A stretch of 64,000 nucleotides of DNA. It comes from Megalonaias nervosa. Lineage: Eukaryota; Mollusca; Bivalvia; Unionida; Unionidae. Where the stretch lies: contig JAECUM010013004.1 of assembly GCA_016617855.1 (NCBI GenBank), positions 51,055 to 115,054 on the forward strand, in the 5' to 3' direction. Within the stretch, counting starts at the first letter, position 1, and every line of letters begins with the position of its first letter. The position numbers and the translations under genes are program-made. The notes under the pieces are model-generated. The model did no database searches. It saw only the letters and a list, made by a program, of their open reading frames with translations, and was not told where the DNA came from. Shown piece after piece: positions 35,100 to 49,221 of the stretch.

Positions 35100-38000
35100 C
35101 GGAAATTCTTGTCCTCGCCAAAAGTAGTCTCAATACAATTAGTAAACCGTACTAGGTAGCCATGGAAGTTAAAACCATTACCATGGCCGAGCTGACATCG
35201 TCTTGGTAGAAATAGAAAACTTCCGACGTTTCTGTGTACAGATACGGAAACCCCAAGACAGGTAGCGGATTTACATTCCTTAACCCAAAACAGACAGCTA
35301 ATTTACATTCAAAAATCCAAAATAAATAGTTGATTTACAATCAGTAAAAATTTAGTAAATATTTGGATTGATCTACTGTAATATAATACAGAGTCACCTT
35401 TTGGTGACTTCGTTTGGGGGTGCATGCGAGTTACAATCGCGCACACACATACGCGAAAAATCACAACTGGAAATCACAACTAGAAAAACTTTATGATGGA
35501 TATACGAAATTTCTGGATATGGAACCGTGATCGACCAGCTGGTCTCACACCCCTATTATCCATCTACTTCACAACAGGTCTCCCATCATCATAAATAAAG
35601 TTTGACGGAAGATGGTCTCGGAAGCATAAAAGTGCAGAGTTGGCGATGAAGCAAATACACGGAAAAAATATTACTGGAGGCGAAGCAAGTGAACTCCAGT
35701 ATCAAAAACTTCATGTTTGAAAAGTCTGGACCGATGCCTAAAGTTTTATTGAGCTGGTAAGCCAGAGCGTCATTCTTTTAACTCCCACCGTGGATGCTGA
35801 ACCTGCCGACCTCTTGCTAGCACAAGCAGGGCAGACGTGCTAATGCCTGACCACATTCTCCTCAGAGATGACCTGGTGTTTGCTTAAATAAACTTAACCT
35901 TGTACTCACGTAGTGTTTGCAGACACTTTGATCCGGGTCGTAAACGCTTGTTTTCGTTGCACCTAACACAAACGACCCACATTTCACTGAGGTCACATGA
36001 TTGTGCTTCCAATTACCATACTACAGAGTATCCAATAGCAGCCAGCAATTTTTCGGTTCCATCCACATCGTGTATGAAGGGTGATCAAAGAAGTAATTGG
36101 ACATTTTTTTTTTAATCTCGATGGGAAAAACTATAAGATGGCACAGAGTTCAACAGTTAAAAGATAAAATCTGTGTAGCTACTTTATGAACCATGAAGGA
36201 AAAGAATGGTTCTGGCGTTACTGCCACATGGACATTGAAAAACGAAGGAAAAAGTAAAACCTGACGGCTCATAGACACCAACCTATTCGTTTTCAGTAAA
36301 GTCGTCAGAGAATTGTAGGAGCCAGGGAAGAAGTAATGACGAGTTTAGCAAATGCAAGAATTTCCTCCCAATATATACCAAAGGAAAAAAAAACAAAAAG
36401 CCCATCTACACCAACCACAATCTAGCCTACAAAACCTCAATAAATCCTCGAAGCGGTTAGTGTGAAAGGAGCAGCGATGACAGCAAAAGTTCCACAATGC
36501 CCTTTTTCGATAACTTGTCAGGGAAAGGGTAGTTACTACAAAGCCTCTTTTTGGCCCATAACTTCACACATTTTCAAAAAGTAGTTTGATCTGATAATAC
36601 CTAGGCAAACGTTTTATCAACATTTTAAAAATTTAAAATTGCAACTATCTTTAAAAATTGTTTGCTATCACGTTATATGCATGTGTTCGTGATGTCACAT
36701 TTGACTATAAAATAGTCATTTTGTGCTACAATTGGTGCATCTTAACAAAAGAAAACTATGGTGGTCCACATGCGAAAACCAATTTCCTATTTTTACAGAA
36801 TATAAAGGTATGCTTGAATGACATTTTCGAGAAAATTTAAGTCCGTCAGCGTTCATTGGTACCTATCATCTCTATTAAGGTCAAGTGTAACTACATCTAA
36901 ACTGACATTTATGCTACAAGTGAAGGCATACAATGAATTTGACATATACCACAATGACTGTTGGTCCAGTGTAGCATATATCCACATGGTATAGCAAAAC
37001 ACTGTGAAATAAGCATGTAATTTTGATTCCAAGTAAATGGGCGTATGTTCCTCAATATCCGCAAATTTCGCCGTACTTCTGCATCTTCTATGATCTCATT
37101 AACTACCAGTGCAATTGAGAACTTGTGTTATTTTTTTGATAGTAGACACTTTTTAAAACCATTTAACACTTATGCTAGTTTCAAACGTGTTCTAGTCTGC
37201 GCTTCTTCTTAACGAAAAGAAAAATGAAGACCAGCCGTGTTCTTAGCTCACCCCTCGTGTCCCTTGCCATAACAATTCAAGTACAAAGTATCAAAAGATC
37301 CCTTTTTCTTCCCTTTTCTTTTCAAAAATAATTGGCATTCAAATGTCGCCTGTCATTTGTAATATTTTCTTTGGGGGGGGGTGTTTTCCTTATCGTGTTT
37401 TGTGACATCCTGAATATTGGGACCAGGGCAGTTAAAACAGAAGAAGCGCGTGAAGGAAGTCGATCCACAACACCACCAACAAAACCCAGCTAACGGTGTT
37501 ATTTTACTAACGGGGTCTAAAAGATAAGGAATGACTGCAGTGTATCTTTTCCTTACCATGATTATTATAAATAGCATTTATTGTTTTACTTCGTATTGTA
37601 GACTATACCCTATTCTTGCATGAATTCACAATCTTGAACTCTGACAAACCTCGTCACAATACGAAAAAATAATGTGAATCATATACATATAAACTATGAA
37701 AGTCTTGACAACAGCATTGAATAAATTGAATTCCTTAGTTATCGAAGAAGTATTTACTGAAGAAAGAGATTATATTATAACCTTATAAATTTTATCCTAC
37801 TTTTAATGCAAAGATGTCTTACTTTTAAAGGGAGAACAAAATTTCTGGGACACGATTGATCTTACCCAATAGAGCTCCACACTGCAACACGCTATCTATA
37901 TATAATAATTTCCTGTCACTACATTAACGAACCTAAGTGGTGCAGAGATAAATGGCGTGACTGCTTTCAATGACTACTTAATCGGTTCGAGCCTCATAGG

Positions 38001-38266
38001 GAACATATATAATGCGTTTGTTTTCTTTTCTTTTTTTCCTTCAGTGATTTAAGATTCTTTGTATTGCATTATTTCTTTGTGTCTTTCTGTATCGTCTCAT
38101 CTTACCAAAGAATTGAATCAGCAAAATATAATTCTGAACGCAATTTGTTTTTAAATACTGTTATTTCAACTGGTTGCTTACATCTGCCATTATCTAGCTC
38201 TTTCTTGTTTACCTTTCCACTGCTTCTTGAAGCTGATTAGCACAAATCTTTTGCACGTGACCTTTC

Positions 38267-38306
<40 letters not shown>

Positions 38307-39490
38307 ATGGCCATATCAAGAAACAAACTGCAAACCCGAGAAGACGGAGCCTCTTGGACTCTTTCTCATCTTTGCCAGTGTTCAGTTGCTGGATTGTGAA
38401 TGTCATCAATATTTTTTTATTTTAGAACTTAAAAATGTATATATGTGTTGTATATGTACGTGTAGATCATCAAAATTGGACGAGATGGTCGACCATAGTT
38501 GCTCCATTATTTTCAAATCAAAATGTAAACGAACAGTTTGATTGTGTGCCTCGCCACTCGTGTACAATTCTCTTTATCTTCGTACACGGACTCTTAAAAC
38601 GTCTCAACTCATTGTGTTTGCGTACGTGTTTGGGTGGGTGTGGGTGTGGGTGTGCGCGCGTGCAGTCGTGTACACGCACGTGTCATTAAATATGAATACT
38701 TCTAAAGTATGAATTACATATTGATACATTTGTAAAACGTTTTAAACATTTTTCACGCCAGAAATGTTGCTGATATTCCTGTTTAATTGTTTGTTCTAAC
38801 ATTGATTTTAAAAAAGAACAAAATGATGTATGGTACGTCATTTCAAGGTTCTTATTTATCTCTGCAACTCCTTGCAAGAATATAAATGTTACTATGTCAG
38901 CTTGAAACTCAATGCCATATGACCTTGTTATTTGAAATACAAGGGTTCGGAAACACAAGCTTCATAAAGAAAAATGTTATGTTGTATATCTGGATATTTA
39001 TAATGGACCATCCCTAATTTCCATGTCAATTATTACAAAATTTTAAACTCGCGGAAATAAATGCAACAATATGGCAGGATTTTCACCAAACACGAAATCA
39101 AGAGCCGTTTTTCAATTATTTTAAGTACCGAATATACAGGAGCTTAAGGGACAAATACTATGTATTAAATTTTATATGAAAAAAAACCCAAGATAATGTT
39201 GAATTCTAATTGCTTATTCAATAGTGATAATATCGTTGATTTATCAACGATCATGGGTAGGGCGAGCATTGTGCAGAGGAACAACTACATTTATATCAAT
39301 CTGTCTCGCTGTAATGTTTTTTCATTCCATCCATTCTGGAGACCCATTTGACATAAACTAATAAACAACTGCCTGTTCACTCATCATCTGGACAAGAAAT
39401 ATATCACAACTGATATTCTCGATTGGTGGAGAATAAAACCCAGCTATATATGTTGAACAAGAGCCTTAAAGACTTACAGTTTATAACAGT

Positions 39491-39540
<50 letters not shown>

Positions 39541-40684
39541 ATTCATAGAAATATATCAATTTTTAGTATCAATCATTATCATAAGGAATATTTTATCCAC
39601 AAATTATTAATAACATAAACGTAGCTTTTTCCCGAACGATGCATAATTTTTTGAACCTTTTCAATGCTTCTCTACACACAGTATCAACATTCGGCTAGTA
39701 TTAATGTATAAAGTATATGCACTGAAAACAATTATCAAAAAATACATGAAATTGTCATTTCTGTGGCGATTTTGACAGAATTGTGACAGCAAGTCAGCGA
39801 CAAACATTTACATACACGAAACATTTTAAGTGAATAGGTGTTAGCGGTAATCGACCGAAACTAATGGAAATGTACACATCAATTAAGCATTATTTCAAAA
39901 CAAAAATCAAGTTTTGTTAGTCTTATCACTGATACACATTGCTTGCAAATGCACAATTTAGAGCATATATTTTTCGGCAATATGCGTGATAGGAGCTTCT
40001 TAGCCAACAGATGTATAATCCAGGAATACAGATATCACAATGGAGAAGAAAACCGTTGGCTATTTAATTGATAATTTTCATTACTAAAAGCGGTCGTGGA
40101 AAAATATGAATTATATATTCAAGGAAGAGAGAGGGGCATATTTTATCTAACTTTTATCTTGGTCGATTTGGGGCCGAAATTGACTCTTACAATACCTACT
40201 CCTTTCCTCAAAAGAGAGTCAGAGGAGAAGTAAAACGCATTTGCGCATTAACAGCAACCACATATAATTCTTACAAAGTTTCAATACAATTCTTCAAGCA
40301 TTTTAGGAGTAGAAGCAACAACAAGCTTAATTCTGTAAATACTTTCTTTTATTGACAATATTTCAAGACAGAGTTCCCCAAAAATGGGTTAGAATAAGAA
40401 TTTTTAAAAAGTGAAACCTTATTGCGTATCTACACTAATAACATATCTAGCTTACAAAGTCTAAGTAACATCCACCAAGTGTTACGAGAGTAGAAGCGAT
40501 GATGAACTCCGTTCCCAAGGAACCCTTTCGATAAGATCGGATTTAATAAGTAAAACCATACTGCGCATCGAGAAGCCATGAAAAAACTAATTTCCAATAT
40601 CACTTTCGACATATTCTTTTTATTTTAATTTTTTGTAAAAGAAATATCCCTCAAAATGGACTAGAAACAAAATGTAAAACCTTA

Positions 40685-40731
<47 letters not shown>

Positions 40732-41814
40732 AACCAATTACCTAACCTACGATAATTCAGTAAATTCCTGAAATACTCCTTTCTAAGAAATTATTGAGAA
40801 CTCTCCCAAAAAATAGGCTAAAGGAAAAAGTATAGTTTTGTCGTTCTTGTACACCAACGATAGCTGGCCAATACAGTTTAAATTTTTAAAAACAAATATG
40901 CACTGCCAAAGTGTAGCAAAGTTATGGTATGTTCTGGAGGTTTGGTTTTGTTTTGTGGGGTTTATGGGGTTTTTTGTTTATGTTTTTCTTTTGTTTATGT
41001 TTTTTGTGGAGTTTTTTTGTTTATTAGGGGGAGGGTGTTTTGATGTCATTTTCTTTTGGTGTGGGGTGCGATTACCAAGGCGAGTTGCCTTTAACATATA
41101 TTATTTTAATATGTAGGATTTCCAGCTTGTAAAATAACGGATTGATTTCTCTAAGAAATATCGGATTTTAATATTAAAGGGTTTTGAATCATGTAGTAAA
41201 TCTCTCACTATGAGTCAACTATGAGTCAAGAGTTCTACAAGACGATGAAATATATTATTTTATAATGATACAAGCGAGTAATTTAAAACGATAAACTATC
41301 CTTATTACTTAAATTGTTTGTCTTATTTGTGGGGACGAAAAATAAATTATTTTTAATTTTTATTTTGTACCTTTTACTTATCGTATTCTGTCTTCTTTTA
41401 AATTAATGTTTTCATTATAAATCCATAGACTTGACATTCTACTAAATGCGTATAGTTTACTTAATATTTAATACAGAAAGAAATGAATTGCACAAACGAC
41501 ATATTGGCGTCTAACTCGGACTGCAGAAACCAGATAATACTATAAACTTCTTTTAACTGACTATTATACTCATTTTAAAATCTGCCTCTGTTTAAGAATT
41601 ATATTCTACCATTCGAGCAGTCCCCTTCAAATCAGAGAGTCCTCGACCATTTCCATGAGAAAAAACCCTCTGTTGCGTAGAACAGGCAGCTATTTTGAAC
41701 GACATACGTTAGGACTTGCCGTTCACGTGACGGGAAGATTTAGTGAAATACTACGCCACCAGTTATCTGAAAACTAAAATATTGATTCTTTTTTTAAAAA
41801 AAAAAAGAAAAAGA
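35100..41814. other. mostly non-coding, microsatellites, no gene seen
   Basis: AT-rich sequence. Microsatellites: GT/GA at 38266-38306, CT at 39494-39535, GT at 40688-40728. Degenerate satellite-like units are at 36250-36540 and 40200-40860 (separate entry). Open frames here look fortuitous. Confidence 0.5.
40200..40860. repeat. degenerate satellite-like units
   Basis: A block like agtaaaaccttattgcgtatctacactaa recurs near 40225, 40411, 40549 and 40674, spaced about 125-186 bp. It is accompanied by a ttacaaagtctaagtaa segment and a run of gtag-aagcgatgatgaac type. A related single unit lies near 36255-36540. Diverged and of uneven length; one unit contains the GT microsatellite. Confidence 0.5.
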
Positions 41815-41820
41815 TTTATT
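41815..41820 (-). terminator. polyadenylation signal of the Kir gene
   Basis: TTTATT on the + strand gives AATAAA on the minus strand about 165 bases after the Kir stop codon. Confidence 0.5.
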
Positions 41821-41981
41821 GCTACTTTCATTTAACAATATATTTCTCAACTTGAATGTGTTTAACTGACCTGACTTTAGCACATGTACCATTAGGAACT
41901 CATGGTAGGATGTGTACAATCATATTGTGCAAGAAATTTATGTTGCTCTTATTCCTCCCCAAAGTGGGGAATTAATCGTCC

Positions 41982-43448
41982 TTACACGTATGAGGCTTCT
42001 TCTGGCTTGTCAGAAAAGACAGAGGTTTCTCCGACTGTGTCCTCTTTCTCAAGCGACAGTTCGTCATCGGCGGTATGATAGTCAGCGGAAATAACGCTGG
42101 TTCGAAAAGACGGTTCTTGATTGCGTGTCTTTTGCTTCATCTCTTTTGTGTTATATGCAGAACTCATCTTCGGGTAACGCTCATAAAAGGTCTTATGTTC
42201 ACGTATAGGTAGTTCAGGTGGCTCATAATTGTTCGGAATGGTCTTCATAAATACTCTCTGTGGTGCCTTTGTTTCCATTTCGGTTCCCTCCGATTCCACA
42301 TTTCTCCTCAGAAAGTTCAACTCTCCAGACGGAGAAGCATAGAGTTCTTTTGCGCTATGGCGGATGTTTTCGTAGTACACAACGTCGTTGAAGCCAGCAA
42401 AGTCGATTTCCCAGATCCCATTTCCACTATCAAACTCTTCAATTCTGTCAAACCTGTGGCCCCATAGAATTTCGTTTAGCGTATAAGATGTCCGAGCTTG
42501 GCAGAATTCTCCAGTTGTTTCAAGTGTTCCTTCTATGTAGACTATCAATTCATTTTTCTCATTTGACAAATCTGCAGGTTTAACATCCCAGAAGGGACTA
42601 TCTTCTGTAATTTTATGCGTCACAACCATTGGCCACATCAAAACCAGCTTATCATCCATAGCATCTGCTTGGAATTTTACATTGTGTAGATAAAGAGGGT
42701 ACAGAAATCCTTCATTCGTTACATGACGTTTCACCATCACGCCATGAACCTTTGCGTTCAAAAGATGACTGTGTCGCATATCTCCAACCCGAATTTGCAG
42801 AACCAAGTTTCCTCCTTCTTGAGAGACGCACGCATTCTTACTAAATTTCAAGGTGTTTCGCCTTTGTTGTGGTTGAGCAAACTTCACAAATACGAAACCT
42901 AACAGAAGATTTTCCAAAAGAAGTTCAATTGTCATTTGCAAAAAAAACAATAGTACACCGCCATCACAGTCTGTGTTCGGGTAAGCAGTGCCATATCCGA
43001 TCGTCCCCTGTGTTTCAATGGCAAACATCAAACAACTATCAAAATTTTTTACTCCACTAATACATGCGTTCCAGTCTGGATTATCAATATTGTGCGCTTC
43101 GAAGTCACCATGATTGTAGCATATAAGCCACCAAATTACAGCAAAGAACAAGAAACACATCAGAAAGGTGATGAAAAAGAATGCAAGGGCGTACCGCCAT
43201 TTTAGGTCTATCAGGCTGATGTAAAGATCAGACAAAAACTTACGTCTGTGGCCATCAAGTCCAGTATAACGTATGCGATAACTTCCACATTTCTTAACGA
43301 GAGCTTTACGCTTGTATTCAATCGTTTTACTTTGCTGGCATTTACGGCGGAAGAGGTCTAGAAATGGAATATTGCTTTTCATCATAGGGCTGTCATTATC
43401 CGCATATAAATAGATGGAGCCAACTTCGTCTTCCACTTTTTGGCTCAT
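41982..43448 (-). CDS. inward-rectifier potassium channel (Kir family)
   Basis: Two-membrane-segment K+ channel subunit of 488 residues; four would form a plasma-membrane channel. TM1 is about residues 86-110. The pore loop holds ETQGTIGYG at 145-153 (the K+ filter) with the conserved loop cysteines C129 and C161. TM2 is about 163-191, followed by the immunoglobulin-like cytoplasmic domain to about 365 and a divergent tail ending ASYV, a possible class I PDZ ligand. By alignment with Kir2 channels, the rectification site in TM2 is Glu179. The arginine after the filter is Ala155. The basic PIP2 patch after TM2 is mostly Gln (FAQPQQRR), though K189 and R225 remain. The start MSQKVEDE at 43448 is chosen because a splice acceptor lies just upstream. 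The seven extra codons upstream are probably intron. No introns interrupt the coding region. Confidence 0.93.
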   Translation of the reverse strand: MSQKVEDEVGSIYLYADNDSPMMKSNIPFLDLFRRKCQQSKTIEYKRKALVKKCGSYRIRYTGLDGHRRKFLSDLYISLIDLKWRYALAFFFITFLMCFLFFAVIWWLICYNHGDFEAHNIDNPDWNACISGVKNFDSCLMFAIETQGTIGYGTAYPNTDCDGGVLLFFLQMTIELLLENLLLGFVFVKFAQPQQRRNTLKFSKNACVSQEGGNLVLQIRVGDMRHSHLLNAKVHGVMVKRHVTNEGFLYPLYLHNVKFQADAMDDKLVLMWPMVVTHKITEDSPFWDVKPADLSNEKNELIVYIEGTLETTGEFCQARTSYTLNEILWGHRFDRIEEFDSGNGIWEIDFAGFNDVVYYENIRHSAKELYASPSGELNFLRRNVESEGTEMETKAPQRVFMKTIPNNYEPPELPIREHKTFYERYPKMSSAYNTKEMKQKTRNQEPSFRTSVISADYHTADDELSLEKEDTVGETSVFSDKPEEASYV

Positions 43449-43475
43449 CGCTAAAGTAAAAAAAAACAAAAACTT
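43449..43475 (-). promoter_or_regulatory. splice acceptor just upstream of the Kir start codon
   Basis: On the minus strand a T-rich tract followed by actttag ends two bases before the ATG, implying a 5' UTR intron and a coding region carried by one exon. The upstream exon was not located. Confidence 0.6.
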
Positions 43476-44400
43476 GAAATTTCGCCGATATTTATCCTCA
43501 ATTAAAATCAGTGTTTAATTTCTAAACTACTGCTCAGGATCTGGATGATAATCGTCTGTCAGAATTCAGTGCTTGAATTGACTAGTTTGTCAGCCACAGA
43601 GCACTGTGTTTAGATATTAGCTCCTTCCATGCATTTAAAATCAGTTTCATGACAAGTTTGAATGATTTTATGGGGCATGCGCACTTGGTTCAAAACGAGG
43701 CTCCGGTAGGTGATAATAGATTTCTTGTATAAAAATACACTCGGAAATTAATGTCTTTCCATTAAGCAACACCGTATTCTACATATGAAACTTTCTTTCT
43801 TACTCGAATTTGACAGTCAAACAGAGTTTTTGAATGACAATTTTCTACACAGGGACATGAGACAATTTGAACTTAATGGAAGGTAAGTTGTGTCTTCCTC
43901 TTTCATTTCTTTTAGATCAGAGGTTTCATAGGGATATCATTGCCAAAGGGCAAAAATATTGACTATACCGTTAACATTCACATCTCTGATTTTAGACGCG
44001 GCGGTCTGATATATGGATACCCAGGGGGGAATGTGATCGTCAAGTGACAATATATTTGGTGGAGGTTAATTATGGACATTAGAGCGATCTTCACACTTTG
44101 ATGAAAGATGTCTTTTCTGTAATGTGATATATCGTTCTTGAAATCCAATAATAGATCATTGGAAGAAAAACGTCCGTTTCTTACGGAATTTCACATTATC
44201 AATTATTGTCTTTCATGGCATCAGAATACTACATCATTGTTGATTCCATAATGTTCAATAAGATATTAAGCTCGATTACAAGCAGTCAAAAAAGGAACCA
44301 AGAGGGAAAAAATTTGTTTTGTGAATGTAAGTTGTGTCTTCCTCTGACATGGACCTTGATTAGTTCGAAATGTTGGTTGAGAAACAGTGTTGTTACTGCG

Positions 44401-44503
<103 letters not shown>

Positions 44504-45201
44504 TATTGTAGTATTGCAAATTAAATCCCAAATAATCCTTGAAATTCTAACACAAGTCCTAATGATTAAAGTTCTGAATAAACTTGTGGTATTCCAAAAT
44601 AAATCCAGCGCTGAAGGTGATGCTGTGCCTGTGATGGCCTGAATAATAACGATGTGTGAACAGTCTTTTGTTAAATCACAATATTATCCAAGAATATGTT
44701 GTTATTTTGAGTTTCTCTATACATCCAAGTCTTTATTTCCAAGAATATTATTTTAGATGAGCACTTTGTATTTCCAGTGAATAAATAATCTGAATAAATA
44801 CATTCCAGCCCAAATGAAATACTGGACACAACAATAAGACTAAATTCTGTTTCAGATGTTATTGTAGGAATAAATAATTTTCCCGTAAACACAAATTTGA
44901 TATCCTCTACCTGACCTAGGTCACAATTAGCATTTTTCAAAAACTATATTACCAAATGGAAAATTTCATTCTAGAAGGTTCCAAATGTTTACAAGATTAA
45001 ATCTTAGTTACAATTAGAAGGCCTGTTACTAAAATTATAATAAAAGACACGGTAAACACAATGTCCTTGACTCAGAGAAAAATAATAATCCTAATATTTA
45101 TCCTTCAATCAGAAAAAAGGAAAACAATGATGTTTACAAAACTGTCACTGACTTTGGACAAGGTTAGCTATACAATTTTTACTTATCCACAGCATATAAT
45201 G

Positions 45202-45242
<41 letters not shown>

Positions 45243-45471
45243 CGCGTAAGTAGACCATTTTTCGTTATGCGCGAGTATAGAATGACGAAGGCATTCATTC
45301 CCCTCGTCGTGTAGCGAACAACAAAGAAAGCGGTTGCATATATTCAATGTAAACACTGGTCATGAAATCATGGAGTGATTTTTCTCGTTTCTAGGTTGAT
45401 TACAATATAAACAATTCATTAAAATAACTGGTTTGAAAAGCATTTTTTTTTTAAAAATTTTCGGACACATT

Positions 45472-45588
<117 letters not shown>

Positions 45589-46449
45589 GTGTGTGTACTA
45601 TTTACGTTTATAAATCGATAGATTTGGTGATTATATTTGATAATAAAAATTTGGGTTAGTAAGATTTTACATAAATTGATTAATTAGCCAATTAGTAATT
45701 TCAGGCGTTATACTGAGTCGTATTCAAGGGACTTTAGAGTAGTATGTAAAAAATTTCGTATTATAAGGATAGTTTCGGATATTTTCACTTATAAGAGATT
45801 GGTTATTAAATATACCAATAAGTATATGTATTACGTGCAAAGGTCATGTTATTGGTATTTGGTATGAAATACCTATATTCAGCTTTGAATTAACGTATCG
45901 CATTGTGTTTCTTAAAATCCAGTGCGTGTCGATACCTATGGACCGTTGACCAGTACTATCGCTAGCAAAGTTGAATTACTTCACGAGATTTACATGGGCA
46001 CTAACAACTTGTTGAACATTCGAGCCTAATATCCATCGCCTATTAGCCATAATATAGCTATTACAAATTCCAACCGCAGTAACTTAACATTGTTGAACCA
46101 GTTTGCATGAAGTGTTCAGTCGGTACTAAAATATTAACCATAATGGACGTTTTAAGTGTCAAAATAAAATAATTTCATTTTATATGATGTGATATGCTAT
46201 TGAGTAGGGCGTAGTTATGAATGCTAATGAGTAAGAAGTGGTTATCTGCTCTAGCGGTACGTCACTTCCGTACTGAAAAATATGACAGAAAAGCAATAGA
46301 AGCTGAAATTTGTCGTGTGAATGTGCGGTAATTAGTTTCATTAGAGGAAATGTATTTACGGTATGAGCGTGTTTAATACCCTTTCAATGACGTCGTTTGC
46401 TGTCTTAAGATCCTTGGAAATACGGTGGAAAGAACAACTTCTAGCCAGT

Positions 46450-47105
46450 GGCAGGCTGAAAGCCTACTGGGCTTTTCATCCACCCACATAGTCCCAAATA
46501 ACAGTCACGCAATTAACCCTGGCAGCACTTTTCATCCGCCTCATCCCGCCCTCACAGACTGAAAAACGACAACCATTTCATCTACCTCACCACGTCCAAA
46601 ATAAAAGTCACACATTTAATCCCGGTAACCCTCTTCTTCCACCTCACACAGCCCAAACATAAGTCACAGAATCATTCCCGGCAGCCCTCTTCGTCCACCT
46701 CACACACTCAAATAATCACAGAATTAATCCCGGCAGCCCTCTTCATCCACTTCAAACAGATCAAATACAAGCTACAGAATTAATCCCAGCAACCCTCTTC
46801 ATCCACCTCATACAGACCAAATAGAAGTCACATAATTATTCCCGGCAGCCGTCGTCATCCACCTCACACAGCCCAAATAAAAGCTACAGAATTAATCCTA
46901 GCAACCCTCTTCATCCACCTCATACAGACCAAATAGAAGTCACAGAATTAATCCCAGAAATCCTCTTCTTCCACCTCATACAGCACAAACAGAAGTCACA
47001 AATTAATCCAGGCAGTCCTATTCATCCATCTCACCTCGTCCTAAATAAAAGTCACAGAATTAATCCCGTCAATCCTTTTCATCGTCCTTACCCCATCCCA
47101 CCCCT
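46450..47105 (+). repeat. 56-bp minisatellite, about 11 imperfect copies
   Basis: The unit has the blocks aaataaaagtcacagaatta, atcccggcagccctcttc and atccacctcacacag. The agtcacagaatta block recurs about every 56 bp from near 46501 to 47050. The array ends in a diverged copy. Confidence 0.85.
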
Positions 47106-47344
47106 TGGTGGATGTTACTGGCATTTTTAAGGAAAAGAATCTTAAGAAAGAGATTACAACTTTACTAAAATATCTATTTAACAAACCTTTGTCATTTATT
47201 CCTATGTTATCTATATATTGCTATATTTTGCATTATCCATATTTACGTTTCCGTGTATAGATTTGACTTTCCGTGTATAGATTTGACACAGTGATTATTT
47301 TTAGTTAATAGGGTATCGTTGATGGGAGGATATCTCTCAAACCA

Positions 47345-47659
47345 GTTAGTGAGTGAGTGAGTGATTTGGATTTTTAACGTAGCTTTAACAATTTTTTCAG
47401 TCATATCGCTACGATGTCTGCAGTGTGGCAGTTTATAGTGATGTCTAGCACTGGGGCATCATGCCGCAGACATGTAGCATGATGTCCCACCCAGTCACAT
47501 TATCCTGACACGAGGCCGACCAGTCCTAAAACTAACCTCTTAATGCTGAGCGCCAAGCGAGGCAGCTGTTAGTACTATTTTTATAAGCCTTTAATATGAC
47601 TTCCGCGACCTCCCGCATGCGAGGCGCACGCTCTAACCACTAGGCCACCGGAACGGTTT
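47345..47659 (-). mobile_element. tRNA-derived SINE, copy 2
   Basis: Reverse-oriented homologue of the SINE at 10303-10618, with the tRNA-like head at the right (47590-47655) and a GTGA-repeat tail at the left (47345-47362). The direct repeat TCTCAAACCA at 47335-47344 and 47660-47669 is the target duplication. The B box is less well kept than in copy 1. Confidence 0.88.
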
Positions 47660-48822
47660 TCTCAAACCAAGTAATTGATCAATTAGTTGTACAGTCATCT
47701 TACTGAACCATATTCACGGGACTTAACGGTCAGTTTCGTAAACTGGCCATAGCAAGATATTTTATAGGATATCTTGGGATACTCACATCTATAACAGCTT
47801 AGTAAGTAGAGTCAGGAATAATTTTGTGTAGTAGCTATTTTGTGGCACGTTTGCTCCTATATGACACGAAAGACAGATCATACTGGTCATTCGTACGGAT
47901 GTGGAGTAAGGAAAAACGATACAGGTGACTTAGAGTCTCGTGAATATGAGGTCTTCAGATTAATTAGAGGAAGCTTATTTGTGATATTAACGCGTTTTGG
48001 TCCATTCGCTTACAACTTCAGCTGTTGTAATGTCTGTGAAAATAAAGGGGAAACAACGACATCAAGCTAAAACCAGGCAGTACGTTTCAAAGCCGGCAAA
48101 TGCATTTTTCATGCCCAAATGTCACTTTTGATGCTAAGAGATGGTCTCGGTGCAAATGCATTCTCTTTTCCCGTATGATAATTTTGAAAACCAGTATATA
48201 CTAAACAGTTTGATGCAGTTAAAAACAGTTTAATCAATGCCCTTTTTGAGATATTCTGCATGCCTTAAACCAACGTGTCTTTGTTACAGCTGGCCAGGTG
48301 TACTTTTTAGCCGATTATTTGTATTCACTGTCTCGATTCTGCTAAGCAACTACAAGAGGTGTGCATGCCTTACAACAACGCCCGAATGTACTAACATAAC
48401 GTGTTCGTGGGCAAGGCACGATACAGCCTTCAAAGTTTTGCTATACCCTATAACGCCAATAATCCAAACCAATAAAATAATTGAGAAACGTGCAGACCCT
48501 GGAAAAATAGTCATGCAGATTTGAATAGGTGCTGTAATAATAGCAACATAAATTGCGAAACGAGGAAGTTCAACTATAACAATACTCTCAAATCAAATAA
48601 TCATGCTGCTTTTGCCTTGCGTGAATATGTTGCCAGAAAGAAACAGGATACGAGTTTTTAAACTTTTGGCAAGATACATAGATGAAAAGTTCATTGGTTT
48701 CTCCATTATTTCAGTCAAATGCAAAGGATTTTCGGTAGAATAAGTTCATTATGTCGTTTGTTAGTGACTCTTCCAATACGAATTGAACACTGATGCCATA
48801 AATGTTGTATGCGGTCTGTAAC

Positions 48823-48875
<53 letters not shown>

Positions 48876-48998
48876 GGACAAAAGAAGAATAATTGTGTCA
48901 ATTAGGATCACAAACCTATGTACCTTACAGTCGAGGTAAGCTTGAAAATACAGATAATAATAATAATAATAATAATATGGATGTGATAATCAGTTATA

Positions 48999-49058
<60 letters not shown>

Positions 49059-49174
49059 CGAGTATATTTAAATTACAATTAAACGAACCTTAATTTAGAA
49101 GTACTCAATACTGTCAATTTACAGAAGTCACATGGCAACAATGCATGTTAATTCAGAATATTCAACGATTTATG

Positions 49175-49221
<47 letters not shown>

